Assembly (NCBI RefSeq): GCF_000699445.3
Contig: NC_067202.1
Location: 4,433,458-4,497,457, forward strand
Direction: 5' to 3'
Length of the DNA: 64,000 nt
Source: Schistosoma haematobium
Lineage: Eukaryota > Platyhelminthes > Trematoda > Strigeidida > Schistosomatidae
The position numbers and the translations under genes were made by a program. The stretch's first letter is position 1. Each line of letters begins with the position of its first letter. The notes under the pieces are model-generated. The model made no database searches. It worked only from the letters and a program-made list of their open reading frames with translations, and was not told the origin of the DNA. Of this stretch, positions 46,201 through 53,700 are shown piece by piece.

Positions 46201-48448
46201 TTACTGTTCCGTTCAGTCGGACAGCGCACAAACGACTGTCTATTGGGATCCACTCTAAGAGAGCTAGTTCTGCCCTAGGACTCAATGCTATACCTACGCC
46301 GGCGAGGCCACGGGAAGCAGAATCAGGGCTTCCAGATACACGAAGCGTAAATCGAGTCGGTTCTTTATTTTGGCATGGTGAGGTCAAATGAATGACGCTA
46401 CTTGGATCCTGTATGCGCGTTTCGGAGACGCAGCACACATCGATGGCGCGAGATTCTAAAGTTTTAGCTAAGGAAGCCTGCTGTCCTATTTGGCAAAGTG
46501 TTCGTACGTTAAAAGCTCCTACGTGTAGTTTAGAGTGTGGTTTCAGGAGACCAGGAATGGCGTTCCAGGTACTCGAATCGTTTGCCCTAGCGGTGCGAGG
46601 TGATAAAGACACGTGAGGAGGGTTAGTCGGGAGGATAAGAGAAGTATTAGGAGGTGTAGGAAGGATTTGAATGTGACCACCTTGGTCTCTTGTGCTGTTA
46701 CGGGTATGAGGGCTGATGTCACTTCCCGGCTGCCCACACCGTGGAAGGGTATTTCTTGAGGAACCTGAAAAGGAAATTGGATTAGTGTTGGTCTTGACGA
46801 CCTGGGAGCGTGACCGCAGAGCCCAAGGGACAACTGCTTGAGGCCGGTCGCGCACGGCCTTTTTGTGGAAGGTTTTTGACGTGTTAGCTCCGTTCTTCAA
46901 GGGGCCTTACCGCCGGAGACGGAAATCCGTGAGGTAAGGTGAGGTGTGCATTTTTAGGGCCGACCTTTTCTAACCCCACCCCTCCTTGTGGGAAGGCAGC
47001 ATCGCTGTCATGCTGGTTGTCCGAGGGAAACACCTTACTGCTGTCACACCTCTCTACAGTCAGCAGTACGACTTCGCCCTCAGACCTTGAGTTGCTGCTT
47101 TTAGTCTTACCGTTCGCCAATCGACCTGCCTGGCATGGTAGAACCTGCAGGAAAATATGTTCCAGCCAATATAGCTCGGTTGGGTCATCACGATAGGCAA
47201 GCCCGATCACCGCGTCAAGGTAGCAGCTTCGATCGGGTACTTAAGAAATAAGCGAATAGATGATGGAGGTTTTTTCATGCTCTGGATCTATGAAATAGAT
47301 CACATAGTAAATAAAAGAATGCCGTCAGGCACATACTATTGGCCATGATTTAGTTTAACTTTCTGATGAAGCTGATATAAACTATTGATTTTCTCACTCA
47401 AGTAGCTGATTGAGCACGCGTATAGAGTAAGCGTCTACATTAGACTCTATATCAGGCCCGGAATTTGACTCCAGTTATATCATATAAATGTTTGTAAATA
47501 ATAATATATATATCGCCTATCCTCGTTAATAATTATCAACTTAATCCGGGTTAGTGAATAACGGAATTAAATAAGTCCGTCAAACACGAGAATGGATATT
47601 TGAAAACGTATATTTTGTACACTCACTAATCTGGACTGACATTCAGAGGAGTGAAGCAAAGAAAGGTGAGTGAAACGAAACGAAACGACATTCAGCGAAG
47701 AAGGCGTTTAAGCCAACTCCATTTAAGCAAGCGTTAATCGATATTTATAGTCACACAAAAATAAGCTGCATACGTGATGAATAGAACATGAAGTGTACAC
47801 ACACATATATGCGCTCATATAATAAACAGTCAAGGTTGATAAGTGAATAATTAGTAAGGTTAAAATGTGACTAGAGAAGAAGGAATAAATTAGCCTGTCC
47901 AAGAAGCTAGAATAATTTATATATAGGCTTAATATGGTAACCGACACTACAAATTGTATATATGTAACGGGAAGACTATAATTTATGATTCAACCAATCA
48001 GATATAAGATAACAAGTTCTGAATTTTGGCATTATAGCTGATATCAGTTCATGATGAAAACCCTAAATCTAATTCCTAACCTTAACCATCAACTGTAAAT
48101 GAGAATTCTAGCTGCTTTATAACCCTCATTTAGTCTAACATCAATCGGTTCATGATCTCAATCAAAAACTTAATCAGTAGTTGTCTACTCTCAAGGTCGC
48201 TTCAGCGTCTCTCAAAGGTCATCCATAAATTATAGTCTCGCCTATGTAACTCGTATTTGTCAAGATACAATATCATTAAATTTCTTTTCTTCTAATGTTA
48301 TATTATTGATTTTGTATCAATAGAACACATTTCCACTACCAAAAAGAAAAGAAGCATTTTTTTTTCTTACTTTCAGATTGATCTATCAAATCGTAATAAG
48401 ATAATTCAAGAAATAATGAAAAGAATATTAAAATGTAAATCTTCATAG
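33270..48448 (+). CDS. Nucleoside-triphosphatase, NTPCR/THEP1 family (complete, four exons)
   Basis: Hydrolyses nucleoside triphosphates; the cellular role of the family is poorly known. The exons are 33270..33309, 41224..41507, 41672..41968 and 48377..48448. They total 693 nt, giving 230 residues and TAG. Walker A is GRPGIGKT (11-18). EEVRQ and GFDVV follow, then VGQYLVNISSFESLAIP. Walker B is IICIIDEIGKMEL (129-141). The end is IDLSNRNKIIQEIMKRIL. This order and spacing match human NTPCR (190 aa); the fluke protein has extra loops. The start ATG at 33270 puts ILLVTG directly before the P-loop, as in homologues. All phases fit. Introns 1 (7.9 kb) and 3 (6.4 kb) are swollen by RTE retrotransposons; intron 2 is only 164 bp. 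No lesion is seen in the coding sequence. Confidence 0.88.
33495..34782 (+). mobile_element. RTE family B LINE, left half (split by RTE family A)
   Basis: A 5'-truncated, decayed copy in NTPCR intron 1. It reads endonuclease remains (LFVISAYAPTDCSPDAIKHE, then ..GDLMLRSG), DSDHALVCANL, the linker LRKDREAWWLERANELKAAA, SGVSETICEDDGASI and the start of the RT (LKRYKSPGPDDLPPALF). It stops at IVVPT, where family A was inserted, and resumes at 38719. Confidence 0.8.
35116..37815 (+). CDS. RTE family A endonuclease/reverse transcriptase, N-terminal 899 codons
   Basis: Encodes an AP-type (EEP) endonuclease followed by a reverse transcriptase, for target-primed integration. Endonuclease motifs: NVRTL (131), SETRIQ (159-164), AGDFNAQVG (about 285-293) and SDHALV (383-388). 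RT: KKGQKSSCDNHRGISLTNIV, ENQASFRPGRGCIDQ, VFLDLKQAFDS (catalytic Asp near 745), GVRQGCPLSPFLFN and YADD (845-848). The frame opens at a TTG context with no early in-frame ATG, so the true start is uncertain. After residue about 860 a 2-bp deletion between 37695 and 37696, judged against the copy at 43735, shifts the frame. The final residues of this ORF are therefore not native. Confidence 0.85.
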   Translation: MKNGANTSKTFHKKAVRDRPQAVVPWALRSRSQVVKTNTNPISFSGSSRNTLPRCGQPGSDISPHTRDSTRDQGGHIQIFPTPSNTSLISPTNPPHVSLSPRTARTNDSSTWNAIPGLLKPRSKLHVGAFNVRTLCQIGQQASLAKTLESRAIDVCCVSETRIQDPSSVIHLTSPCQNKEPTRFTLRVSGSPDSASRGLAGVGIALSPRAELALLEWIPVDSRLCAVRLNGTVRIRKDRDTRRCLFVVSAYSPTDCSSDDVKDEFYRKLSDLLRKAKRSDVVIVAGDFNAQVGKLSDRERHLGGSYGVVAQRTDNGDRLLQLCSDNRLFLANTNFKHKEKHLLTWRPPNSSQCWTQIDYIAISHRWRGSIEDCRSFWSTCLDSDHALVRARICLRLNGRRKDGARKPLRGLLNDSQAKSIFQEQLGKQLGSHVCDAHPDAAWNDIRKAVETAVISASKVNQKVREQHWISAASISLIDAGKLIPPGSEHNEERSQLKRKLTRSLRNDREHWWVAKAREMEKAAAIGNSRQLFRLVKETGIRNPTVSETISEKDGHIIHSQSRRLDRWAEHFRDQFNWPSATLRFPTISSQPEWQVNVGPPSLYEVEKAIGNLKRGRAAGPDRFTPEIFKDSGSVLAMRLTEVLGRIWELDVIPSDWSQSLIVPVYKKGQKSSCDNHRGISLTNIVSKILASIILRRLTKAREEQIRENQASFRPGRGCIDQIFTLRQVLEHRHTFRRPTMVVFLDLKQAFDSVDREVLWQCLSLKGVPKKYINLIKALYSNTTGRVRAYGELSSELITSSGVRQGCPLSPFLFNFVVDVLLEITLSSKFPGVELLPGGSLVDLEYADDIVLFGEDADKMQSSDHSKQQCKHVRDAILSLEMQNVASGLGCIDAQTSDRE
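37670..38488 (+). CDS. RTE family A RT C-terminal part, after the frameshift
   Basis: Continues the RT thumb and C-terminal region: [73 protein letters not shown] and a final LQWRRCIHSLCSPKF. It is one frame off the upstream ORF because of the 2-bp deletion. Otherwise it is open to its natural stop, so this copy is young or recently active. Confidence 0.85.
   Translation: MVKTLTKCSLLTTLSNNASMFGMRFSPSKCKMLLQDWVALTPKLAIGSEVVECVDRFTYLGSLISPCGLVFDEISARIQKARLAFANLRHLWRRRDIRLSTKGRVYCAAVRSVLLYGSETWPVRVEDIRRLLVFDHRCLRNIARISWDHRVSNTVVRKRLLGKDGKSIDEVVKLHQLRWLGHVLRMPNDRLPRRAMFSGIGVGWKKARGGQTKTWHKSMKSLTSGLSHVGMCRLPGWGPRDDSNRWLETLNDMAQNRLQWRRCIHSLCSPKF
38719..40357 (+). mobile_element. RTE family B LINE, right half with 3' UTR
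   Basis: Resumes FKKGSRRSCNNYLGISLLSI, then EEQAGFRSGRGCIDHISTLR, VIQGCPISPFLLTFTIDDIL, EYADDIVLL and FVYLGSCINAGG. A frameshift near 39590 precedes VRAVLLYACETRPLGVEDVR. The 3' UTR carries a TTC/TTA microsatellite and ends at caaataaatgaataaaa. The last roughly 45 bp are shared with the retroposon at 6131..6628. Confidence 0.82.
40154..40208. repeat. (TTC)n(TTA)n microsatellite
   Basis: About 7 TTC units followed by about 11 TTA units, within the 3' UTR of RTE family B. Confidence 0.95.
40358..41223. other. Remainder of NTPCR intron 1
   Basis: AT-rich, with no ORF of note and no recognised repeat. Confidence 0.45.
41224..41507 (+). CDS. NTPCR-like exon 2
   Basis: 284 nt after acceptor tgacag and before donor gtcagc. 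It completes Gly14 and encodes IGKTTLVSHVFEELLKNGIQ through SFESLAIPCLQ. Confidence 0.9.
41672..41968 (+). CDS. NTPCR-like exon 3
   Basis: 297 nt, phase 0 on both sides, acceptor aacag and donor gtaagt. It encodes the Walker B segment IIDEIGKME, then VVLLATVPSPKRQ, matching IILGTIPVPKG in the human protein. Confidence 0.9.
42651..43249. repeat. Hammerhead SINE type 1, full inverted dimer, copy S4
   Basis: A 599-bp structure in NTPCR intron 3. The outer ends are complementary (aaccgatcaatgttaga / tctaacattgatcggtt). The left arm (minus) has ribozyme remnant ctgagtaatcccatactagg with gacgaaacg. The right arm (plus) has ctgaggagtcctatgctagg with gatgaagcg. Each arm has Pol III box-like sequences (ggctcagtggtc). 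The arms meet near 42900. Each ribozyme core has at least one inactivating change. Confidence 0.65.
43738..45993 (-). CDS. RTE family A RT part (antisense copy)
   Basis: 751 codons from just before NSSQRWTQLDHIAISHRWRG. Includes the rest of the endonuclease (SDHALV) and all RT motifs (VFLDLKAAFDS, GVRQGCPLSPFLFN, YADD). It lacks the frameshift found in the sense copy. The last roughly 40 residues after VVRKR are not native; they come from the deletion junction read into the 3' UTR. Confidence 0.8.
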   Translation of the reverse strand: MDPMVSWLKEQIMATVCCIYAQITACSLQILTLSIRKTSFNMATPNSSQRWTQLDHIAISHRWRGSIEDCRSFWSTCLDSDHALVRARICLRLTGRRKDPARKPLRALLNYSQAKSIFQEQLGKQLGSHVCDAHPDAAWNDIRKAVETAVISASKVNQKVREQHWISAASISLIDARKHIPPGSEHNEERSQLKRKLTRSLRNDREHWWVAKAREMEKAAAIGNSRQLFRLVKETGIRNPTVSETISEKDGHIIHSQSRRLDRWAEHFRDQFNWPSATLRFPTISSQPEWQVNVGPPSLYEVEKAIGNLKRGRAAGPDRFTPEIFKVGGPVLAMRLTEVLGRIWELDVIPSDWSQSLIVPVFKKGQKSSCDNHRGISLTNIVSKILASIILRRLTKAREEQTRENQAGFRPGRGCIDQIFTLRQVLEHRHTFRRPTMVVFLDLKAAFDSIDREVLWQCLSLKGVPQKYINLIKALYSNTTGRVRAYGELSSELITSSGVRQGCPLSPFLFNFVIDVLLEITLSSSKYTGVELLPGGSLVDLEYADDIVLFGEDTDKMQSLLATLSNNASMFGMRFAPSKCKMLLQDWVTSTPELVIGSEVVECVDRFTYLGSLISPCGLVCDEISARIQKARLAFANLRHLWRRRDIRLSTKGRVYCAAVRSVLLYGSETWPVRVEDIRRLLVFDHRCLRNIAHISWDHRVSNTVVRKRVLLILLLPLPLRDLNRQVHLCANVVWQLELMYVRTKFYVVTD
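45872..46900 (-). CDS. RTE family A endonuclease part (antisense copy)
   Basis: 342 codons. Carries NVRTL, SETRIQ and AGDFNAQVG of the EEP endonuclease and ends NTNFKHKENIF, where one A of a run is missing near 45882 compared with the sense copy. Dead as a full polyprotein because of this shift. The start is uncertain (TTG context, as in the sense copy). Confidence 0.8.
   Translation of the reverse strand: MKNGANTSKTFHKKAVRDRPQAVVPWALRSRSQVVKTNTNPISFSGSSRNTLPRCGQPGSDISPHTRNSTRDQGGHIQILPTPPNTSLILPTNPPHVSLSPRTARANDSSTWNAIPGLLKPHSKLHVGAFNVRTLCQIGQQASLAKTLESRAIDVCCVSETRIQDPSSVIHLTSPCQNKEPTRFTLRVSGSPDSASRGLAGVGIALSPRAELALLEWIPIDSRLCAVRLNGTVRIRKYRDTRRCLFVVSAYSPTDCSSDDVKDEFYRKLSDLLRKARRSDVVIVAGDFNAQVGKLSDKERHLGGSYGVVAQRTDNGDRLLHLCSDNRLFLANTNFKHKENIF
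47400..47945 (+). repeat. Interspersed repeat family A, copy 3
   Basis: Same orientation and landmarks as 4555..5085 (tttgactccagttatat, cgcctatcctcgttaat, aagcgttaatcgatatttat, taggcttaatatgg). NTPCR intron 3. Confidence 0.6.
47971..48239. mobile_element. MITE-like element D, copy 3
   Basis: Ends gaagactataatttatg and tccataaattatagtctc. The interior ctgatatcagttcatgatg matches the other copies. It contains a roughly 30-bp piece (48141..48169, tctaacatcaatcggttcat) like the 3' tail of the type 1 hammerhead SINE. It lies 140 bp before NTPCR exon 4. Confidence 0.65.
48377..48448 (+). CDS. NTPCR-like terminal exon 4
   Basis: 72 nt after acceptor tttcag. It encodes IDLSNRNKIIQEIMKRILKC and KSS, then TAG. 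The NRN motif aligns with ENRN near the end of human NTPCR. AATAAA follows at 48536. Confidence 0.85.
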   Translation: MDLSNRNKIIQEIMKRILKCKSS

Positions 48449-48535
48449 AGTGGTAATGCTTTATGTTTTGTGATTGGTTCACAAGGCTTTCATGAAAGAA
48501 GAAGCTTCGTCTTAACAATATTCTTAGCAGAATCT

Positions 48536-48541
48536 AATAAA
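48536..48541 (+). promoter_or_regulatory. Poly(A) signal of NTPCR-like gene
   Basis: AATAAA 88 bp after the TAG stop of exon 4. Confidence 0.6.
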
Positions 48542-49788
48542 CATATATCCGTTTTGTTGTTTTACTATTTTCGTCAGTATGGTTGATGTTCTGGTTATCA
48601 TTTTTTCATGTGAAATATAACGGTGATAATGCAGGTTACTATTTTTGTTTAGATTGCTGTCACCATCTAATAACAATCATCTTGTGTTTACTGATGACGA
48701 ACATAGAGAAATAATTCTTGAAGTTCTTATGAGGAGTTGTAAACAGTGGAGTTTAACTGTGTTGTATGTAAGACAACATGTCACTAATTTCAATGAATGA
48801 TGCTCATAAAATATTATGAGTTGATTGAAGTTAGAAATATAAATCGTTGAACCATAACTCAATGATTTGAAGATTCTGTATTCTGTCGTCGTTAGAGTTG
48901 TGAATACACTGTTTAGCAGTCCCACAGTAGGATAAAATGGTTATCCCATCAAAGTCTGTCTGTAATATGAAAATTCAGACTTAATATACTCATTAATGTG
49001 TCTTATTGACCTGGTCGTTACTGAAGGTTTAATTCGTGTTTATTTTAGGTCTGAATAGATTAGGATCTGAAGCATGAAAAAAAAGTAGTTAACTGCTTTT
49101 TGATGGGCAAAGTTATGTAATGAACGATTTAGTCTAGATTTCAAACACAATAGTCTGATTTGAACTCGTGTAGATCGTGCATAAATACGACTTATATTGA
49201 AGTCAGATCGTTTTTTCCTTAATCTTAAACATAGTGTATTGGTTCATGTCCGAAAACCCAACCACACTCACTGATCTACAATATTTATGTTGAAACAGAA
49301 AGTGACAGTTGACCGCATTCATTGTAGAATATTCAAACTGTATCTGTCTTGAAACTAGTCAATCCATAAGATACTCTCATTATTGTAGACATCATACTAA
49401 TGGGGGAAACTATGGTTTTCTGTGTTACTATATCCTTGGATTCCTTGGATATTAGATGTTTTAATCCATCAAAAGTAACATACAAATTCTACCTTTTTGG
49501 GCAAGATGATAGAGTGATGAAGTAGTACCATAAGAATCCCACGTGATTATTTTAACCAGTGGTTAGAGACCTTTTGTGGCATGGCGTGGATACATTTACA
49601 TTATGATGATAGATAAGGAACTTATACTTGATAAGGGAAGGCCCGGCGTGATAAGATAAAATGTCGAAATTCAGATAAACTGTAATCAGGAAGATCATAG
49701 AAACAAAAACAGATCAGTTGCGTGCAAAAGGTCTATAGAGAAGATAGAAGGGAAGCAAATAGCTGTGAAGGGAGAAAATTACGAGAGA
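48542..49788. other. Intergenic stretch, nothing recognised
   Basis: AT-rich, no long ORF. An AG-preceded segment near 48652 has an immediate stop. Confidence 0.45.
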
Positions 49789-50460
49789 TTAAGACCACGG
49801 TAGAGGGAGAGGTTGTATCAGTTTCCTTTGGATACATAATTCTGGTTTTTCCAGATGTATATCTAGTGCTTCAGCAATAGTAAGAAAACAGAATATAACT
49901 ACCTTTGGCAGCTTTCTACACACCTTGTAGATGACATTGAACATAGATTCCGCTTTGATCGAATGACCTGTGTGTTGGGGACGATAGATCCCCAAACTCA
50001 TATTTTTAAATTTTATCTTATCGATCATCTTATTGATTAAATGTTAGATATTTTTATTGGGGTCAATTGATGAACTATCGATTAAATGCGCAAATAGGTC
50101 AATTGATGAACTATCGACTATATGCGCAAATAGGTCAATGAACTCATTGATTAATGTTTAAAAATTTTCTATGACAATATCGATTGTAAATATTTGTATA
50201 AATACTCTTGATTTGACTTGTTATCTGCTGTTTGTCTGTAGAATACACTTTCTACACCTTACCCAGACTTCTTGATCGAGTTAGCAGAGTTGGGGACAAC
50301 GAACCAGAATAGCTATCGAGTCGCTGAATCATTGATCCTTCGTTCGTTCGAGTAAGACGCATCAGTAATAGCATTCAAGCAATAACGAAACATAACACTG
50401 TGCTTACAAGTTTTTCGATTATTGGACTTCTTATTAAGCAATTTCAACCAAGTGATGTAA
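49789..50460 (-). pseudogene. C-terminal fragment of an unidentified retroelement protein, split by a solo LTR
   Basis: Minus-strand coding reads IIEKLVSTGHSIKAESMFNV, then IYKVCRKLPKVVIFCFLTIA and EALDIHLEKPELCIQ..LPLPWS to a stop. It is continuous only when the LTR at 49973..50397 is skipped. The style (TGHSI..., AEAL.IH..KPELC) suggests a nuclease-like tail of a retroelement, but I cannot name it. Confidence 0.45.
49973..50397 (+). mobile_element. Solo LTR (TGTTGGGG family) with internal 36-bp tandem repeat
   Basis: 425 bp from TGTTGGGGACGATAGATCCC to CGAAACATAACA. Flanked by a perfect 5-bp duplication CTGTG (49968..49972, 50398..50402). A 36-bp unit (starts ggtcaattgatgaactatcg) repeats about 2.4 times at 50061..50150. 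A TATA-like gtataaatac lies near 50198. The same family as 24612..25025. Confidence 0.8.
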
Positions 50461-50574
50461 TGTTCTCGAATACTTGTAGGTAAAATAAACGTTGAACGGT
50501 TTATATATCTGGCTTCACATGAACCGATAAATTAATAAACGCATACAGAAATGGTTAAATGAAATAATTTGTTC

Positions 50575-51085
50575 TCCACGATTCCAGTGTTAGGGATCGT
50601 TAATGCACGCTGCTGAGGAGTCCTACATCAGGACGGAACAGCCGTCTAATGCTTCCAGATTTCTGCTCTCCTTTTACTGTTTAATGAAAAATGGTAATAT
50701 TCCAAAATCCTAGGACAGTTAACTTGACTATAAAAATCTGTCTTGTTTGTATTTAATTTAAATTATACATTATAGAGCATTCATTCATGAATCTCTTATC
50801 TTCATTACAACGATAGTTTCATAGTCTTTCAATGTAATTGTTATTGGTGTTACGTTTTGTGACCAGATAGATGTTGATGATGGTACATGAGTTAAAATAT
50901 AAATTAAGATAAATGGACAAGGAATCAGTTGTGAGTGTAAAACGTTTGTGAGGATTATTGAATTATATAGTTTCCATCGCTGATAATGATCATGTGCTGA
51001 TTTTCAGAGGTAATTCTAGATGTTCTAGTGAGAAACCGTTATCATTAGATATCAACTATGTTGAGTGTGAACCAGTTACTGACTG
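50575..51085 (+). repeat. Hammerhead SINE type 1 fragments, copy S6
   Basis: Two separate pieces: a ribozyme end at 50575..50670 (cacgctgctgaggagtcc ... gacggaacagccgtc; GAAA reads GGAA) and a 5'-region piece at 50990..51085 (gaggtaattctagatgttc). The order is reversed compared with S4. The roughly 320 bp between them is unrecognised. Confidence 0.5.
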
Positions 51086-51473
51086 ATGTCAAAAAAATTC
51101 ACTATCAAATGTCGTCCTATTCTGAAACTATTACAGAACGTCGGAAAGATACAATATAAGCCATTTCCAATATTGAGAAACTCAAGAAAGACAATATATA
51201 CTGGTCGTGCAAAACTAGTAAACAGTCAATCTAACTGGTTTTAAGAGAAATAACTGCACGACATTCGTGAGTATCGGTTACCTTATTTCACTTAGGCTTA
51301 TTATGTAAGACAACTGTCGTAAATTCTGGTAATGAAACACTGCTTGGTTAGACTTCAATATGTATCGTTCAGTATTACAAATAATGACGCACCAGGACGC
51401 TATTTATTGATTTATATACCAAATGATACTGATTAGTCGATCAAGTTATCTTTATTAATTTAATGAATAAATC

Positions 51474-51690
51474 TATGAATCAGTTGATGCTAGACCACCA
51501 TGGGAAATATGGAGCACTGAACGGCCGTTTTATCCTAGTATGCAACTATTCAACAGTGCGCATCCACGATCCTGCCCCTCACGAGATTCGAACCGAGGAC
51601 CTATCGATCTCGCGCGCGAACGCTTAACCTCTAGACCACTGATCCGGCCGGTATCTAACGGTGTTAATATTTAACTTCAACCAATCTCTA
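51474..51690 (-). repeat. Hammerhead SINE type 1, copy S7
   Basis: The minus strand has A-box-like ggatcagtggtctagagg, B-box-like ggttcgaatctcg and a ribozyme remnant gttgaatagttgcatactag...ataaaacggccgttcagtgc. Both catalytic boxes are mutated. The single orientation makes this the clearest monomer of the family. Confidence 0.65.
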
Positions 51691-52154
51691 TTAATCATAC
51701 AAATGAACTGGAATCACATTTTGAATGTTTATCATAAAGAGCAATTTCTTCTTGATAATCTCGCTTTTATCTTACCCTATTAACGTGTAACAAAGTGATA
51801 TATAAAAACAGACCAGTTTTTCAGTGATAAATTAAGTTTTAAAAAAACTCTGTTCACTTAAGTTTATCTCATATTACCGGATAAAAATAAAACAGCGAAA
51901 GGTTACAGATGAAAAACTCCATACTAAAACTAAGAAGCTGTTTCGCTTAATGGGGTCTTTCATAAATGTTCTATGTAAATACAGTCGGTGGCATAAGTTA
52001 TAAAAACATAATAGGCTTATTCACTTTGTTTTTTAGCCGAAACGATGCTAATTGGTTATTTCTATGCAGAGGATTGAGGCAAGTTCATTGTTAATCAACT
52101 GGTTATAAAGCAGAACAACAGTTTAGGTATTATGAAACATTATTATTATCTTTT
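51691..52154. other. Intergenic stretch, nothing recognised
   Basis: AT-rich, no ORF or repeat identified. Confidence 0.4.
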
Positions 52155-52440
52155 TGTAAGCAATGATGGGTAGTGGCGTTTGAAGCGAATGGTACTGGGT
52201 TCGAGTCCCACAGAGAACATCAACTCTGTGAGATGTAGGTACATCCAACTGACGAGTCCCAAATAGGACAAAACGTGCGTCCTGGATCCCACTGCTAGTC
52301 ACTATCCATCATTGCTTACAAAAAGCTTGTGAATTAAGGCAATATCGAGGCAATCCTTACAGTATGCACGTATGCCAATAACAGACTGATCAATTGCAGT
52401 CTTAAACCTCAATGGGAAGATACAAGCCAAATAATACCAG
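52155..52440 (+). repeat. Smalpha-like hammerhead SINE, copy Z3
   Basis: The best Smalpha-like copy. Inverted ends tttgtaagcaatgatgg / ccatcattgcttacaaa enclose a B-box (gggttcgagtccc) and the ribozyme at 52237..52288: CTGACGA box intact, stem II GTCC/GGAC intact, cleavage GTC intact in gcgtcctggatc. The second box reads CAAAAC in place of CGAAAC (G12 to A). The tail cttgtgaattaaggcaat follows. Confidence 0.7.
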
Positions 52441-53284
52441 GTGAATTATTATTATCATTATGTATTTATTAGCATTATCAAAAACAAATTATTGAATGAT
52501 GAATTGATAGTGTATTAAGAAATTTTCGCTTTAACTGGTATTTTCGTTAAAAAAGAATGTTTTACATTCATTTAATGTTTGAATAATTCCTCGAAAAGTT
52601 CTGCAAGCTTTTGAAGATTTCTAAAAGGAAAAATAAATCACTTATTACTTTTGATATCTGACGGTAGATGATGATTGGATATAGTTTTCAAAAAATGATC
52701 ATTTTATAGTATTACGCTATGAATGTTCATTGTCTCTAGTGGATGATTATCTCATACTCGACTTGTTTGAATTGCATTGATCATGATCTTTCACTGGAAC
52801 TACATTTTAAAGTTAATCACTAACGAGCACAGGATTACTATTAGTATATACGCTTTATGAAGATTGATGAATTTTTATAGTTTATGTCAAGTACTGATCT
52901 CTTAGTCTGAGAACTGATGACATTCAGGAAGTACTGAACTTAAGATCATTGGTTTGAGTCGCAGATGCATACTAAAGAGGAGTCTCACACTACGGAGAAA
53001 TAACTGTCCAATCCTCTGTGATTACGAATGTTGTCGATTTTGGATTATCAGAAAGATGCCTTCAACTTTTCAATAATTGTCTAACCTTGATTGGTTCGTA
53101 ATATCAAAGAATAATAACAATTGTATTATGCGTAAATTGTATATTTATTTTTAAATCACGTACTCGTTTTCTGCGAATTCAATTGTTTTTCTAAAGTAAA
53201 TACATAAACATACATCACATCTCATAAATATTGTATTTAATAACGAGACTATCAATTACTTTACATTTCTGTCATTTCAATTTT
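52441..53284. other. Intergenic stretch, nothing recognised
   Basis: AT-rich, with no supported feature. Confidence 0.4.
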
Positions 53285-53700
53285 GGAAGGCAAAATCCGG
53301 CTCACACGTCTGCGTCATGCCTCCTGGATAGTGGGACGGATGACCGAAGAACTAACGTGAGTGGTAACCCGGGTAGTAGAGATCGGGCTAATCACACACT
53401 CGACCGTTACCCTCAAACCGACTACGAACTCCACAAAAAAACACAGCACAATTACTCTTGGATGGAAAAACCACAAAAAAACCGACAAAAGTGGTGCATG
53501 TAATGTACGGGGTCGCTTCTTACGGGGCAAACTCCGACTGGTTGCAAAACAGCTATTCTAGCTCCGCTAGTTGTGCCGTGCTTCGATGTGGCCGTTTTCT
53601 CTCCGGAAGGGCCTACTAGGCTTCACCAACTTATTTGGCTGGAAGGCGGGGGCATTTCAATTTTCTATTCCATATATGGGAGTTTTATTATCATACAAAA
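53285..53700 (+). mobile_element. RTE-like LINE 5' endonuclease fragment
   Basis: The plus strand reads KTDKSGACNVRGRFLRGKLR and LVAKQLF (53460..53560), like the ..WNVRTL...GKLRLVAKQL start of an EEP endonuclease. Stops follow, and then a frameshifted remnant ending near 53700. Probably related to family B. Confidence 0.5.

Larger units (their letters stand above)
43735..47237 (-). mobile_element. RTE family A LINE, antisense in NTPCR intron 3
   Basis: About 3.5 kb. Flanked by a perfect 12-bp target duplication TACTTAAGAAAT (43723..43734, 47238..47249). The 3' tail (tcag)n lies at the left and the 5' start cccgatcgaagctgc, in complement, at the right. The proteins are nearly identical to those of the sense copy at 34781. 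Lesions: a 1-bp loss near 45882 and a roughly 445-bp deletion fusing VVRKR to the 3' UTR, which removes the ORF end. Confidence 0.9.

Noticed and set aside
50061..50150. 36-bp repeats as a CRISPR array
   Set aside because: Only about 2.4 units in direct tandem without spacers, inside an LTR of a eukaryote.
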